NCBI RefSeq assembly: GCF_002014965.1
Contig: NZ_MUXT01000004.1
Coordinates: 200,428-264,427 of the forward strand
Reading direction: 5' to 3'
Length of the DNA stretch: 64,000 nucleotides
DNA from: Moraxella canis
GTDB taxonomy: Bacteria > Pseudomonadota > Gammaproteobacteria > Pseudomonadales > Moraxellaceae
The notes beneath the pieces were generated by a model. The model did not search any database and had not been told where the DNA came from. It saw nothing but the letters and a program-made list of their open reading frames with translations. Of this stretch, positions 8,383-17,888 are shown in pieces (position 1 is the first letter of the stretch; each line of letters opens with the position of its first letter). The position numbers were made by a program, and so were the translations under genes.

Positions 8383-10197
8383 CTATGAATATTGCAGATT
8401 GAACTGACTGCTGACATGGTGCTTAAACCGCTTCACAACCTGCAAAGCATCTTTTAATAAATCTCGCTCAAGTGTGGATAAATTTTCAGTATCAATTTGG
8501 TTTGGGGTAAACTCTTGGTTGTGCTTGAGCGCTGATAGCCCGTTTTTTAGGCGTGTGTTCATCAGATATGCCAATGCCTCTGAGACATCTTGGCTAAGCT
8601 GTTTTTCGATCAAGCCCATCTGTGATAGCCGAGCGATGCGCTCAAAGGTGTTGGTTTCGCTGATTTTTGCCTTGAGTGCCAACGCACGCGCGCCATGCAC
8701 CACAGGGAATGTCCCCATTTTTTTGATGTCCATTTTGTGCTTTTTTTGACCCAAAATCTGCGCAAAAAATCCGCGCCCGTCTTCGTCAAACTGATTCACT
8801 GCCCGCGCAAAACTCATCAGCATCCCTACATCACTGTCTAGATACACATTTAGGTGCGCGCGTACTTCATCAAGCAGTGTTTCGTCACCACTGACACATT
8901 TGACATCCATAAAAATCGCCAAATTCATCATATGGTCAGGCGTCGGATTTTTGCACCAGTTGCCCACCGTCTGCTTAAATTCACTCACCGGCTGACACCA
9001 TGATGGGTTATTGACCATAATTTTGCCTGGGCAGGGCGGATATCCAAATGCAGCCAAAATGTCAGAAAAGCGCTCGGCATAAGGTCGCACCATCTGCATA
9101 TCAATGCCATCACGGACGATCAGGGCATTGTCTTGATCGGTCTTTAAAACTTGTTCACCTCGACCTTCAGAACCCATCACAACCAAACAAGAGTTTGCCA
9201 CAAGCTCCGCAGGCGCAATCATTCGCCACGCTTTTTCAAACAGGCGGCTATTGAGCACTTGCATCAGTTGGGCTAATTGTTTGGCTTGCATACCATTGGC
9301 ATAGAGTGCTGAGATGGTATGGTTCATTTGTGAAGCTACTTGGGTCAGATCATCTAGACTGGTTGCAACTTCTAATTTTTCGGCAATCAAATGGCTGTGA
9401 TTGGATAAAAATGCTAAAATATCAATTTGTTCAAGCACACCGATGGGATCGCCGTTAGTGGTGACGACCACGCGCTGAATGCGATGATTCATCATTTTTA
9501 GTAGTGCACTGAACATAAAATCATCGGCATCAGCACAGATCAAATCAAAGCGTGCCCACAGATGCGTGGCATCATTGGGATTGAGCGTGTCTGATGAGTG
9601 AATGAAGGCATCACGAAATACCGACTCGGTGACTAAGCCGATTTTGCCATCATGATGGATGAGTAGTGATTTGGATTTGTTTGCTTGCATGGTTTTGGCA
9701 GCGTCGATCAAGCTGATCGAGCCATCATACAGCTCATCATACGAGCGATAAGCGTCACGCACTTTGGCGGTGAATAGCCCCGCCAACTCATTTTCGCGGC
9801 GATTACCGGATTGATCTTTGAGCTTATCGGCGATATTGGCAAAAAAGTAAGCGCCAAATTCGCCATTTTCTTCGATGAGCGCACGGATGACAGTTTTGGG
9901 GATGGCGTATAATAAACTTTGCTCAACTGCAATAAAGCTGTGCCGATACGACTGCTCAAACAGCGCCCGTGTATCAAAACTGTCCGAAGGGTGATACAGT
10001 GCCAACACCTCGCCACTGGCATCAATTTCTTTGACCATGCCTTTGATGACGATATATAACGTATCAATGCTATCTTGCGCTTCAATGATGGCAGCATTGT
10101 CATCAAAAAACACAATATCTGTCGATTTTTCAAGTACTTGCCTTTGATGATTGGCAAGCGCATTATAAGGCGCGGTACTAAAATCAAAGCGATTCAT
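8383..10197 (-). CDS. cNMP-binding, CBS and DUF294 nucleotidyltransferase protein
   Basis: This 604-residue cytoplasmic protein has four parts in order: a cyclic-nucleotide-binding-like domain (about 15-125), a CBS pair (about 155-280), a DUF294 putative nucleotidyltransferase (about 310-450) and the DUF294 C-terminal domain. The nucleotidyltransferase core GSEGRGEQVLKTDQDNALI near residue 350 keeps the GS and DxD residues expected for metal-nucleotide binding. CBS domains bind adenylates, so the protein is likely an energy- or nucleotide-responsive enzyme related to GlnD in fold. The substrate is unknown. It is the first gene of a two-gene operon with a DEDDh exonuclease. Confidence 0.85.
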   Translation of the reverse strand: MNRFDFSTAPYNALANHQRQVLEKSTDIVFFDDNAAIIEAQDSIDTLYIVIKGMVKEIDASGEVLALYHPSDSFDTRALFEQSYRHSFIAVEQSLLYAIPKTVIRALIEENGEFGAYFFANIADKLKDQSGNRRENELAGLFTAKVRDAYRSYDELYDGSISLIDAAKTMQANKSKSLLIHHDGKIGLVTESVFRDAFIHSSDTLNPNDATHLWARFDLICADADDFMFSALLKMMNHRIQRVVVTTNGDPIGVLEQIDILAFLSNHSHLIAEKLEVATSLDDLTQVASQMNHTISALYANGMQAKQLAQLMQVLNSRLFEKAWRMIAPAELVANSCLVVMGSEGRGEQVLKTDQDNALIVRDGIDMQMVRPYAERFSDILAAFGYPPCPGKIMVNNPSWCQPVSEFKQTVGNWCKNPTPDHMMNLAIFMDVKCVSGDETLLDEVRAHLNVYLDSDVGMLMSFARAVNQFDEDGRGFFAQILGQKKHKMDIKKMGTFPVVHGARALALKAKISETNTFERIARLSQMGLIEKQLSQDVSEALAYLMNTRLKNGLSALKHNQEFTPNQIDTENLSTLERDLLKDALQVVKRFKHHVSSQFNLQYS

Positions 10198-10369
10198 TCA
10201 AGTTATCCTTTTGAGCAGTTTATCCCTAATCAATTCTTGATATATTAGCAGATATCAAGAATTTCACAAGCATCACACAACAAATTCCCGACAAAAACTG
10301 TGGATTAATTGGAAGGGTGCTTGGGCGGATTTGTTCAAATCAGCACTACAAAAGACGGGGTAAATACTC

Positions 10370-10375
10370 TATAAT
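10370..10375 (+). promoter_or_regulatory. Probable -10 element of dcd
   Basis: A perfect TATAAT lies 32 bases before the dcd start codon. No good -35 hexamer is visible at 16-18 bases upstream. Confidence 0.45.
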
Positions 10376-10406
10376 AAAAAGCAATTTAAACACATAAGAG
10401 TGAACA

Positions 10407-10982
10407 ATGTCTATCAAATCAGATCGCTGGATTCGTCAAATGGCTGAAACTCATGGCATGATTGAGCCGTTTGAGCCCCATCAGGTGCGCTATAACGCTC
10501 AAGGTCAAAAGCTGGTCAGCTACGGCACCTCAAGCTATGGCTATGATGTACGCTGCGCCAATGAATTTAAGGTATTTACCAATGTACATTCTGCCATCGT
10601 TGATCCCAAAAACTTCGATGAGCGCAGTTTTATTGATATCATCGGTGATGAGTGTATCATTCCACCGAACTCATTTGCCTTGGCGCGGACGGTTGAGTAC
10701 TTTCGTATTCCAAGAGATGTGTTGACCATTTGTTTGGGTAAATCCACCTATGCGCGCTGCGGCATTATCGTCAATGTCACGCCGCTTGAGCCTGAATGGG
10801 AAGGGCATGTCACCTTAGAATTTAGTAATACCACCAATTTGCCAGCGCGTATCTATGCTGGTGAAGGCGTGGCACAGATGCTGTTTTTCCAATCGGATGC
10901 CGATGATGTGTGCCAAACATCTTATAAAGATCGCGGCGGAAAATATCAAGGTCAAACAGGCGTCACCCTACCAAAAACCTAA
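10407..10982 (+). CDS. dcd: dCTP deaminase
   Basis: This is a 191-residue homotrimeric enzyme that deaminates dCTP to dUTP, the main source of dUMP for thymidylate in Gram-negative bacteria. The [10 protein letters not shown] loop (111-120) and the catalytic Glu138 in HVTLEFSN match the E. coli enzyme (193 residues). The C-terminal segment ([12 protein letters not shown]) that closes the active site is complete. It is monocistronic and ends at a terminator. Confidence 0.95.
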   Translation: MSIKSDRWIRQMAETHGMIEPFEPHQVRYNAQGQKLVSYGTSSYGYDVRCANEFKVFTNVHSAIVDPKNFDERSFIDIIGDECIIPPNSFALARTVEYFRIPRDVLTICLGKSTYARCGIIVNVTPLEPEWEGHVTLEFSNTTNLPARIYAGEGVAQMLFFQSDADDVCQTSYKDRGGKYQGQTGVTLPKT

Positions 10983-11000
10983 ACGGCGCAATACTCTGTC

Positions 11001-11043
11001 ATGGGCGTGCAGGCTGTGTGATCAGTGGCACGCCCATTTTTTA
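11001..11043 (+). terminator. dcd terminator
   Basis: A perfect 10-bp stem ATGGGCGTGC/GCACGCCCAT (11001-11010 and 11028-11037) is followed by a T run, 18 bases after the dcd stop. Confidence 0.85.
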
Positions 11044-11200
11044 GTTTTCATGTTAAATAAAACTGCTAAATCTGGCTTGGCGCAGTCTGCTATGTTAGCT
11101 TGGAGAGTCTAGCAAGTTACAAAACGCCACCCAATCTTAAGATAAAATACGCTAAAATGACAAGTCAATTGAGTTTATTGATTAAGATAAAAGGTTATTT

Positions 11201-11494
11201 ATGAGCGATATTTATTTTGAGCGTACGCACAGTTTGGATTTTGAGAGCGCGCGAGCTAAAGCGCAAGCATGGCTGCAAGAGGCGGAAAATCAGTTTGGGC
11301 TGAATATCAATTACATCAAAGGCGATGATAAAGACAGTGCAAGCATCAATAAAGCAGGTGTCGATGCTCAAGCGACTTTGGACGCTGATAAAATCACCTT
11401 TCAAGCCAAACTTGGACTGTTCGCCAAACCGCTAAAAGGTGTGATCAGCTCAGGCATCGAAGAAGGCTTGGATAAATATTTTCCTCAAAGCTAA
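11201..11494 (+). CDS. Polyhydroxyalkanoic acid system family protein
   Basis: This is a 97-residue soluble protein of the PHA_gran_rgn family, often found near polyhydroxyalkanoate granule genes. The start (ERTHSLDFESARAKAQAWL) and the C-terminal FAKPLKGVISSGIEEGLDKYF fit that family. The function is not established, and no PHA synthase or phasin gene is in this window, so a role in granules should not be assumed. It has a good ATG after AAAAGG. It is followed 24 bases later by a DUF4126 gene. Confidence 0.7.
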   Translation: MSDIYFERTHSLDFESARAKAQAWLQEAENQFGLNINYIKGDDKDSASINKAGVDAQATLDADKITFQAKLGLFAKPLKGVISSGIEEGLDKYFPQS

Positions 11495-11518
11495 TTTGAG
11501 ATAATCAATAAGGAAGGG

Positions 11519-12088
11519 ATGAGCATGGAGATGATATTGAGCATCTGCTTGGGCATTGGGCTTGCGGCAAGCACGGGTTTTCGTGTGTTTGTGCCTTTGT
11601 TTGGGCTGTCTATTGCAGCGCATTTTGGCATCATCCCACTGAGTGATTCGTGGCAGTGGCTTGGCAGCCTCTCTGCCTTGGTCATCTTAGGCGTGGCGAG
11701 CATGGTCGAATCGATGGCTTATCTGATTCCATTTGTGGATAATCTGCTTGATACGATCGCGGTGCCTTTGGCGGGCGTGGCAGGTACTTTGGTTATGGCA
11801 AGTACTTTGACTGAATTTAGCCCTGCGATGACTTGGGCGCTTGCCATCGTCGCTGGCGGCGGTGCGGCAGCGACCATCAAGACCACCTCTGCTGCCACCA
11901 GAGCCGTATCGACCGCCACAACGGCAGGCAGCGCCAATCCTGCCATCGGCATGGCGGAAACGGGCGCGGCGATTGGGCTTTCGGCGGTGTCTATCTTATT
12001 TCCTGTGGTTGGGATGATGATCGCTGTGATCGGCATTATTGCGCTGATTTGGATCATGGTTAGTCTCAAGCGCCAATTTGCCAAATAA
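11519..12088 (+). CDS. DUF4126 family membrane protein
   Basis: This is a 189-residue protein with about five hydrophobic segments. The N-terminal GIGLAASTGFRVFVPLFGLS and the segment LIPFVDNLLDTIAVPLAGVAGT fit DUF4126, a conserved inner-membrane family of unknown function. A second ATG six bases downstream is an equally good start. The ribosome site AAGGAAGGG precedes the first ATG. It is very likely co-transcribed with the PHA_gran_rgn gene upstream. Confidence 0.75.
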   Translation: MSMEMILSICLGIGLAASTGFRVFVPLFGLSIAAHFGIIPLSDSWQWLGSLSALVILGVASMVESMAYLIPFVDNLLDTIAVPLAGVAGTLVMASTLTEFSPAMTWALAIVAGGGAAATIKTTSAATRAVSTATTAGSANPAIGMAETGAAIGLSAVSILFPVVGMMIAVIGIIALIWIMVSLKRQFAK

Positions 12089-12132
12089 TCCAATTTATGA
12101 TCACCAAGCGATGTATCTGACTTTTTATGATA

Positions 12133-13218
12133 TTAAGTGTGCTTGGAGTGATACTCTTGGACGATCATACGAATCACAACGGTAGCAAATGTACCCTTGG
12201 GTAGTCTAAATTCAAGGCACAGATCATCGCCTGATCGCTCCCAAGTCAGATCATGTACCATCAGCCGAAGGGGACGGTATGTCAATTTGGCACCAATTTT
12301 TATCAATCCTTGGCAAAGGGTTTGATAACGATCATCGTCAAGCAGCGTATCATAAAGCGCCCGAGCGGCACCGCGATCACGACGATCGCCAATGCCCATG
12401 AGTGGTGCGGTTGGGTGGATGTCGCACTGTTTGACGCGACTTTTGATCTCATCTGTCAGCGCATCTTGAAAAATTGAGCCTGTGCCTTCTAAATTAAACA
12501 CATCGCCCAAGAGTGCCTGATTCCAGGTGCCATCAGCCACGCGCTTGCCAAGCAAGGCATTAAATAGCGCGCTTCTGGCGGCTGATATCATCAGCCCATC
12601 TTTTTCGGCAAGCTTTTTGTTGGGGCGATAAGGCTGATTGCTCATCAGCTGTTTTTCAAAAAAGCGATAAGCCTTATCAAGATTTTTACCCTCAATGCCA
12701 AAACGCTGCTCACCAAAATAATTCGGCACACCGCCAGATTTGATGCGCTTAAGCGTCTCATCTATGGCACTGATATCGCCTTCAAGATGACACAGGCGAA
12801 TGGCGAAATGATTGTATTTGTGCGTGCCTCGGTTGAGTTTGCGATTGTGCCAAGTCAGTTTATTGAGTATGATAGATTCGCCATCATTCAGATGTGCTTT
12901 GGTGAAATTTTCCAAAGAAATATCCGGCATGGTCTGACTGGGCAGGCGAATGCTAAACCACTGATGCGTGACCGCGTGCCGATCTTTGAGCCCAGAGTAG
13001 CCGACATCTCGCGCAGGCACACCTGCCCAAGCGGCAAGCAGCTTAGCGACATAAGCGGTGTTTAGATTGATCTTGGTGATGTGCAGCCACAGATGCTCGC
13101 CACTGCCTGAATGTTCGATGTCTAACATCTCAGTGACGATAAAGTCTTCAGGCATGCGTTTAAAATCAGCACTTAAGGCAGGCGGCTGCCAAGGCAGTGG
13201 TAAAGTTGTTGGGCGCAT
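12133..13218 (-). CDS. truD: tRNA pseudouridine(13) synthase TruD
   Basis: This is a 361-residue pseudouridine synthase that modifies U13 of tRNA-Glu and a few other tRNAs. The catalytic region GYSGLKDRHAVTHQWFSI (about 78-95) has the catalytic aspartate in the KDRHA motif. The NYFGEQRFG motif (about 169-177) and the inserted TRUD domain are present. Length is close to E. coli TruD (349). It lies 32 bases downstream of the DUF1543 gene and is likely transcribed with it. Confidence 0.95.
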   Translation of the reverse strand: MRPTTLPLPWQPPALSADFKRMPEDFIVTEMLDIEHSGSGEHLWLHITKINLNTAYVAKLLAAWAGVPARDVGYSGLKDRHAVTHQWFSIRLPSQTMPDISLENFTKAHLNDGESIILNKLTWHNRKLNRGTHKYNHFAIRLCHLEGDISAIDETLKRIKSGGVPNYFGEQRFGIEGKNLDKAYRFFEKQLMSNQPYRPNKKLAEKDGLMISAARSALFNALLGKRVADGTWNQALLGDVFNLEGTGSIFQDALTDEIKSRVKQCDIHPTAPLMGIGDRRDRGAARALYDTLLDDDRYQTLCQGLIKIGAKLTYRPLRLMVHDLTWERSGDDLCLEFRLPKGTFATVVIRMIVQEYHSKHT

Positions 13219-13250
13219 AAGTCACTTTTTGGTTATTTATTGATATCAAA

Positions 13251-13874
13251 CTAAATCAGATCTGAATCAAACAGCTTTTTTGGCAGATAGCCAATCACCA
13301 TCTCATCATCTTTTGCTGCCTCATCGGCAGTGATGCGCAGCTGATACTGTGTCTTGAAAGCTTTGGGTAGCACATCAGCGACTCGGTGAATCTCATCAAT
13401 ATCCACGCCATATTTATCATCAATATGCGATGTGGCGCGCGTGCCTGTGATATCAAATTGTTGATAAAATTCTGATCGCTTGGCGATGGCGATCGCTTCC
13501 GACATGTTGTTTGCGACGATGAGCAGTTTGTGATGAAATTCCTCAAAATGATTCGGCAAATAACCGCCCAAATTCACAAAATACAGCTGCTTATTATCAC
13601 TATCATCAAAAGTGACGCAGGGCTGATCGGTAGAATGCTGCGCACGTGGCACAACTTCGATGCGATAGCCATTGACAGCAGTGACCGCGCGATATGCATC
13701 CAGATGCCAAATGTCCGTGATCTCTGGCCACGCCTGCTCAAAATGCGGGATTAATGATTTGACATCATCAGCGATACCAAAGAAAACATCGTGTTGTTCG
13801 ATCAAGCGACCTTTGGGTGTCGCTCCAATTTTCAGCATAAAAAGTTTCACGGCAAAGTCCTTGGCGATATCCAT
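13251..13874 (-). CDS. DUF1543 protein with two repeats
   Basis: This is a 207-residue protein matching DUF1543 (KLFMLKIGATPKGRLIEQHDVFF). The second half appears to repeat the same fold: LYFVNLGGYLP followed by EFHHKLLIVANNMSEA aligns with LFMLKIGATPK followed by EQHDVFFGIADD. The function is unknown. No signal peptide or membrane segment is visible. It is the promoter-proximal gene of a pair with truD and is divergent from metH. Confidence 0.7.
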   Translation of the reverse strand: MDIAKDFAVKLFMLKIGATPKGRLIEQHDVFFGIADDVKSLIPHFEQAWPEITDIWHLDAYRAVTAVNGYRIEVVPRAQHSTDQPCVTFDDSDNKQLYFVNLGGYLPNHFEEFHHKLLIVANNMSEAIAIAKRSEFYQQFDITGTRATSHIDDKYGVDIDEIHRVADVLPKAFKTQYQLRITADEAAKDDEMVIGYLPKKLFDSDLI

Positions 13875-13998
13875 CTAAAAAGCTAAGTATAGCATGATTT
13901 TGGCGATGCTAATAAGCCTAACTATCCATCGGTCGTGGCGGATTTTGGAGTGATCTAAGAGGGATGGTATCTGCCCCATATTCACCAAGTCAGAATGG

Positions 13999-14007
13999 TG
14001 GTATAAT
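13999..14007 (+). promoter_or_regulatory. metH promoter, extended -10
   Basis: TGGTATAAT (13999-14007) is a perfect extended -10 element located 32 bases before the metH ATG. No strong -35 is visible, as is common for extended -10 promoters. No cobalamin or SAM riboswitch fits in the 165-base divergent gap. Confidence 0.65.
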
Positions 14008-14039
14008 ACCTTCATTTTATTTTAGATTTTGGATGACTC

Positions 14040-17000
14040 ATGAGCGTACAGAGCAGCACCAACACCACGCACAAACCGCACAATCCTGACAATTTTATCC
14101 TAACACCGCCTGATGATTTTCCTTATAAAGACATTCAAGCGGGGAATAAAGCGCGTCTGACGGACCTGCTAAAAACGCAGATGCTGTTTTTGGATGGGGC
14201 GATGGGCACCGAGATCCAAAATTATAAGCTGACCGAAAGCGACTACCGCGGCGCACGCTTCGCTGATATCGCCAATGATGTGAAGGGTAATAATGATCTG
14301 CTTGTACTCACGCAGCCTGACATCATCAGCGCCATCCACAAAAGCTATCTGGAGGCAGGTGCGGACATCATCGAGACCAACAGCTTTAATGGTACTCAAA
14401 TCTCGATGGCTGACTATCGCATGGAGCATTTGGCGTATGAGATCAACAAGCAAGCAGCGCATCTGGCTCGCTTGGCGTGTGATGAATATAACGCCAAAAC
14501 GCCAGATAAACCAAGGTTTGTGGCGGGCGTGATTGGTCCGACATCTCGCACCTGTTCTATCTCGCCAGATGTCAATGACCCTGCCTTTCGTAATGTTACC
14601 TTTGATGAGCTTGTGGATAATTATACCGAATCTGCCTTGGCATTGATCGAAGGTGGTGCAGACATTTTGTTGATTGAAACAGTGTTTGATACCCTAAACG
14701 CTAAGGCAGCGATTTTTGCGGTGACAGGTGTGTTTGAGACAATCGGCTTTGAGTTGCCGATTATGATCAGCGGCACGATTACCGATGCTTCTGGTCGCAC
14801 GCTGTCAGGGCAGACGGCAGAAGCTTTTTATAATTCTGTACGCCATGCCAAGCCCATCTCGATCGGCTTTAACTGTGCCTTGGGGGCAGACGCCCTAAAG
14901 CCGCACATCAAATCACTGTCTGATGTGTGCGAAACCTTTGTGTCAGCGCACCCCAACGCAGGCTTACCGAACGAATTTGGCGAATATGACGAAACTGCCA
15001 TCGAAACCGCCACCATGGTCCAAGGCTTCGCCAAAGCTGGCATTGTCAATATCGTGGGCGGCTGCTGTGGCACGACGCCTGAGCATATCCAAACGATTGT
15101 TGAGATGGTATCGCCTTATCCACCGCGTAAGCTACCTGAGTATGTGCCTGCTTGCCGATTGTCGGGGCTTGAGCCGTTTAATATCACGCGCGATAGCTTA
15201 TTTGTCAATGTCGGTGAGCGCACCAACGTCACAGGCTCCAAGAAGTTTTTAAGATTAATTAAAAATGAAGAATACAGCGAGGCTTTGGATGTGGCGCGCG
15301 ACCAAGTCGAAGGCGGCGCCCAAATTGTGGACATCAATATGGATGAGGCGATGCTTGACTCAAAGCAGGCGATGATCCATTTTGTCAATCTCATCGCCTC
15401 TGAGCCTGACATTAGCCGTGTGCCTTTGATGATTGACTCCTCAAAATGGGACATCATCGAAGCAGGTCTAAAATGCACGCAAGGCAAGGCAGTCGTCAAC
15501 TCCATCTCACTTAAAGAAGGCTATGATGAATTTGTCGAAAAAGCGCGCCTATGTATGCGATATGGTGCGGCGGTCATCGTCATGGCTTTTGATGAAGTAG
15601 GTCAAGCTGATACCGAAGCGCGTAAGATTGAGATTTGTCAGCGCTCTTATGATATTTTGGTGAACGAAGTGGGTTTCCCTAGCGAAGACATCATCTTTGA
15701 CCCTAATATCTTTGCGGTGGCGACTGGCATCGAAGAGCACAGTAATTATGGCGTGGACTTCATTAATGCCACCAAGTGGATCACCGATAATCTGCCTAAT
15801 GCCATGGTATCAGGCGGTGTGTCGAATGTGTCGTTCAGTTTCCGTGGTAATCCGATTCGCGAAGCGATTCACGCGGTGTTTTTGTATCACGCGATTAATC
15901 ATGGCATGACGATGGGCATCGTCAACCCTGCCATGCTTGAGCTTTATGATGAAATTGAGCCAAGCGCACGCGATGCCATCGAAGATGTGATCTTAAACCG
16001 TAATAATGATAATAACGAAGCCACCGAAAAGCTTTTGGAGGTCGCCGAGCATTATCAGTCAGGCGATAAGAAAAAAGATGCCACTGCTGACTTGGCGTGG
16101 CGTGAGCTGCCTGTCGAAAAACGCATCGAGCACGCACTTGTCAAGGGTATTACCACATATATCAATGAAGACACCGAAGAGGCACGCTTAAAATATCCGC
16201 GTCCTTTGGATGTCATCGAAGGTCCTTTGATGGATGGGATGAATGTGGTGGGTGATTTATTTGGGGCAGGAAAAATGTTCTTGCCGCAGGTTGTCAAATC
16301 AGCGCGCGTCATGAAGCAAGCTGTTGCATGGCTAAACCCATATATCGAAGCTGAAAAAGTCGCCGGCGAAACCAAGGGTAAGGTGCTGATGGCGACTGTT
16401 AAAGGTGATGTTCACGACATCGGCAAAAACATTGTGGGCGTGGTCTTGGGCTGTAATGGCTATGAAATCATCGATCTTGGCGTGATGGTGCCTTCAGAGA
16501 AGATTCTGCAAGTCGCCAAAGACGAAAAAGTGGACATCATCGGTCTGTCAGGGCTTATCACGCCAAGCCTAGATGAGATGGTCTATGTCGCCAAGCAAAT
16601 GCAAGAGCAAAACTTCCATCTGCCGCTGCTCATTGGCGGTGCGACGACTTCTAAGGCACACACTGCTGTCAAGATTGAGCCAAATTATCAAAATGATGTC
16701 GTCGTCTATGTGGCGGATGCCAGCCGTGCTGTCGGTGTGGCGACCACATTATTATCCAAGGACAAAAAGGCAGACTTTGTGGCGGACATACGCGCTGAAT
16801 ATACCGAAGTACGCGAGCGTCTTGCCAATCGTAAGCCAAAAGGGGCGAAGCTTAGCTACGAGCAGTCCATCGCCGAAGGCTTTAAATATGACTGGGATAA
16901 TTACGCACCGCCCATACCAAACGCTACGGAGCAGATTATCTTTGATGATTATCCAATTGAGAATTTACTGCCCTACATTGACTGGACGCCGTTTTTTATT

Positions 17001-17801
17001 TCGTGGGGCTTGGTGGGCAAATACCCAAAAATCTTTGATGATGAGGTGGTCGGCGCAGAAGCCCAAGATTTATTTGCCAATGCCAATGCGATGATTGATA
17101 AACTGATCAAAGAAAAACTCGTCACCGCCAAAGCCGTGCTACGCCTTGAAAAAGCCAAGCGCACCGCTGCCGATACAGTCACCGTATACGACGATCATGG
17201 CAATGCTGCGCACCAGTTTGAGCACTTGCGCCAGCAGTCGGATAAAGTGACTGGCAAGCCAAATTATAGCCTAGCGGACTTTATCTCGCCCAATGGCGAT
17301 GACTATTTGGGCGGCTTTACGGTGTCTATCTTTGGTGCTGAAGAATTGGCAAATGAATACAAAGCCAAGGGCGATGATTATAATGCCATCATGGTGCAGG
17401 CGGTGTGCGACCGCTTTGCCGAAAGCTTCGCTGAAAAACTCCACGAACTGGTGCGTAAAAAGTACTGGGGCTATCAAGCTGACGAAAACCTATCTAATGA
17501 AGAGCTGATCCGCGAAAAATATGTCGGCATCCGCCCTGCGCCAGGCTATCCGGCTTGCCCTGAGCACACCGAAAAAGGCAAGCTGTTTGACTGGCTGGAC
17601 ACCACGAATGCCATCGGCACTTACTTGACCGAAAGCTTCGCCATGTGGCCGCCGTCAAGCGTATCGGGCTTTTATTATAGTCATCCTGACAGTACTTATT
17701 TTAATGTCGGTAAAATCAGCACCGATCAGCTAGAAGACTATGCACGCCGTAAGGGCTGGGATATCAAGACTGCTGAAAAGTGGCTAAATCCTAATTTATA
17801 A
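14040..17801 (+). CDS. metH: Cobalamin-dependent methionine synthase MetH
   Basis: This 1253-residue cytoplasmic enzyme transfers a methyl group from methyltetrahydrofolate through cobalamin to homocysteine. All four modules are visible: the homocysteine domain with zinc ligands Cys279 and Cys342-Cys343 (GGCCGTTP), the folate domain (about 375-650), the B12 domain with DVHDIGKN whose His792 is the cobalt ligand, and the C-terminal reactivation domain with the AdoMet motif [12 protein letters not shown]. It is slightly longer than E. coli MetH (1227), mostly from an N-terminal extension. Activity depends on imported or synthesised B12. It is monocistronic with its own promoter and terminator. 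The homocysteine substrate could come from the metY product encoded elsewhere in this window. Confidence 0.97.
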   Translation: MSVQSSTNTTHKPHNPDNFILTPPDDFPYKDIQAGNKARLTDLLKTQMLFLDGAMGTEIQNYKLTESDYRGARFADIANDVKGNNDLLVLTQPDIISAIHKSYLEAGADIIETNSFNGTQISMADYRMEHLAYEINKQAAHLARLACDEYNAKTPDKPRFVAGVIGPTSRTCSISPDVNDPAFRNVTFDELVDNYTESALALIEGGADILLIETVFDTLNAKAAIFAVTGVFETIGFELPIMISGTITDASGRTLSGQTAEAFYNSVRHAKPISIGFNCALGADALKPHIKSLSDVCETFVSAHPNAGLPNEFGEYDETAIETATMVQGFAKAGIVNIVGGCCGTTPEHIQTIVEMVSPYPPRKLPEYVPACRLSGLEPFNITRDSLFVNVGERTNVTGSKKFLRLIKNEEYSEALDVARDQVEGGAQIVDINMDEAMLDSKQAMIHFVNLIASEPDISRVPLMIDSSKWDIIEAGLKCTQGKAVVNSISLKEGYDEFVEKARLCMRYGAAVIVMAFDEVGQADTEARKIEICQRSYDILVNEVGFPSEDIIFDPNIFAVATGIEEHSNYGVDFINATKWITDNLPNAMVSGGVSNVSFSFRGNPIREAIHAVFLYHAINHGMTMGIVNPAMLELYDEIEPSARDAIEDVILNRNNDNNEATEKLLEVAEHYQSGDKKKDATADLAWRELPVEKRIEHALVKGITTYINEDTEEARLKYPRPLDVIEGPLMDGMNVVGDLFGAGKMFLPQVVKSARVMKQAVAWLNPYIEAEKVAGETKGKVLMATVKGDVHDIGKNIVGVVLGCNGYEIIDLGVMVPSEKILQVAKDEKVDIIGLSGLITPSLDEMVYVAKQMQEQNFHLPLLIGGATTSKAHTAVKIEPNYQNDVVVYVADASRAVGVATTLLSKDKKADFVADIRAEYTEVRERLANRKPKGAKLSYEQSIAEGFKYDWDNYAPPIPNATEQIIFDDYPIENLLPYIDWTPFFISWGLVGKYPKIFDDEVVGAEAQDLFANANAMIDKLIKEKLVTAKAVLRLEKAKRTAADTVTVYDDHGNAAHQFEHLRQQSDKVTGKPNYSLADFISPNGDDYLGGFTVSIFGAEELANEYKAKGDDYNAIMVQAVCDRFAESFAEKLHELVRKKYWGYQADENLSNEELIREKYVGIRPAPGYPACPEHTEKGKLFDWLDTTNAIGTYLTESFAMWPPSSVSGFYYSHPDSTYFNVGKISTDQLEDYARRKGWDIKTAEKWLNPNL

Positions 17802-17815
17802 TCAAACCAAAACCA

Positions 17816-17853
17816 AAAAACCTTTGTCAAACTGATGATTTGGCAAAGGTTTT
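17816..17853. terminator. metH terminator, probably bidirectional
   Basis: The stem AAACCTTTGTCAAA pairs with TTTGGCAAAGGTTT around a seven-base loop (one G-U or mismatch) with A and T runs outside. It separates the converging metH and nnrDE genes. Confidence 0.85.
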
Positions 17854-17888
17854 TGATTTGGTGTGGCGTTTATGGGCTAATCATCAGA

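Noticed and set aside
9708..10187. 159-codon minus-strand ORF overlapping the start of the DUF294 gene
   Set aside because: It is an alternative frame of a gene with clear domains; its sequence shows no domain.
13875..14039. Cobalamin or SAM riboswitch upstream of metH
   Set aside because: The gap is only 165 bases and shows an extended -10 promoter close to the ATG; no conserved B12-box or SAM-I core is visible.
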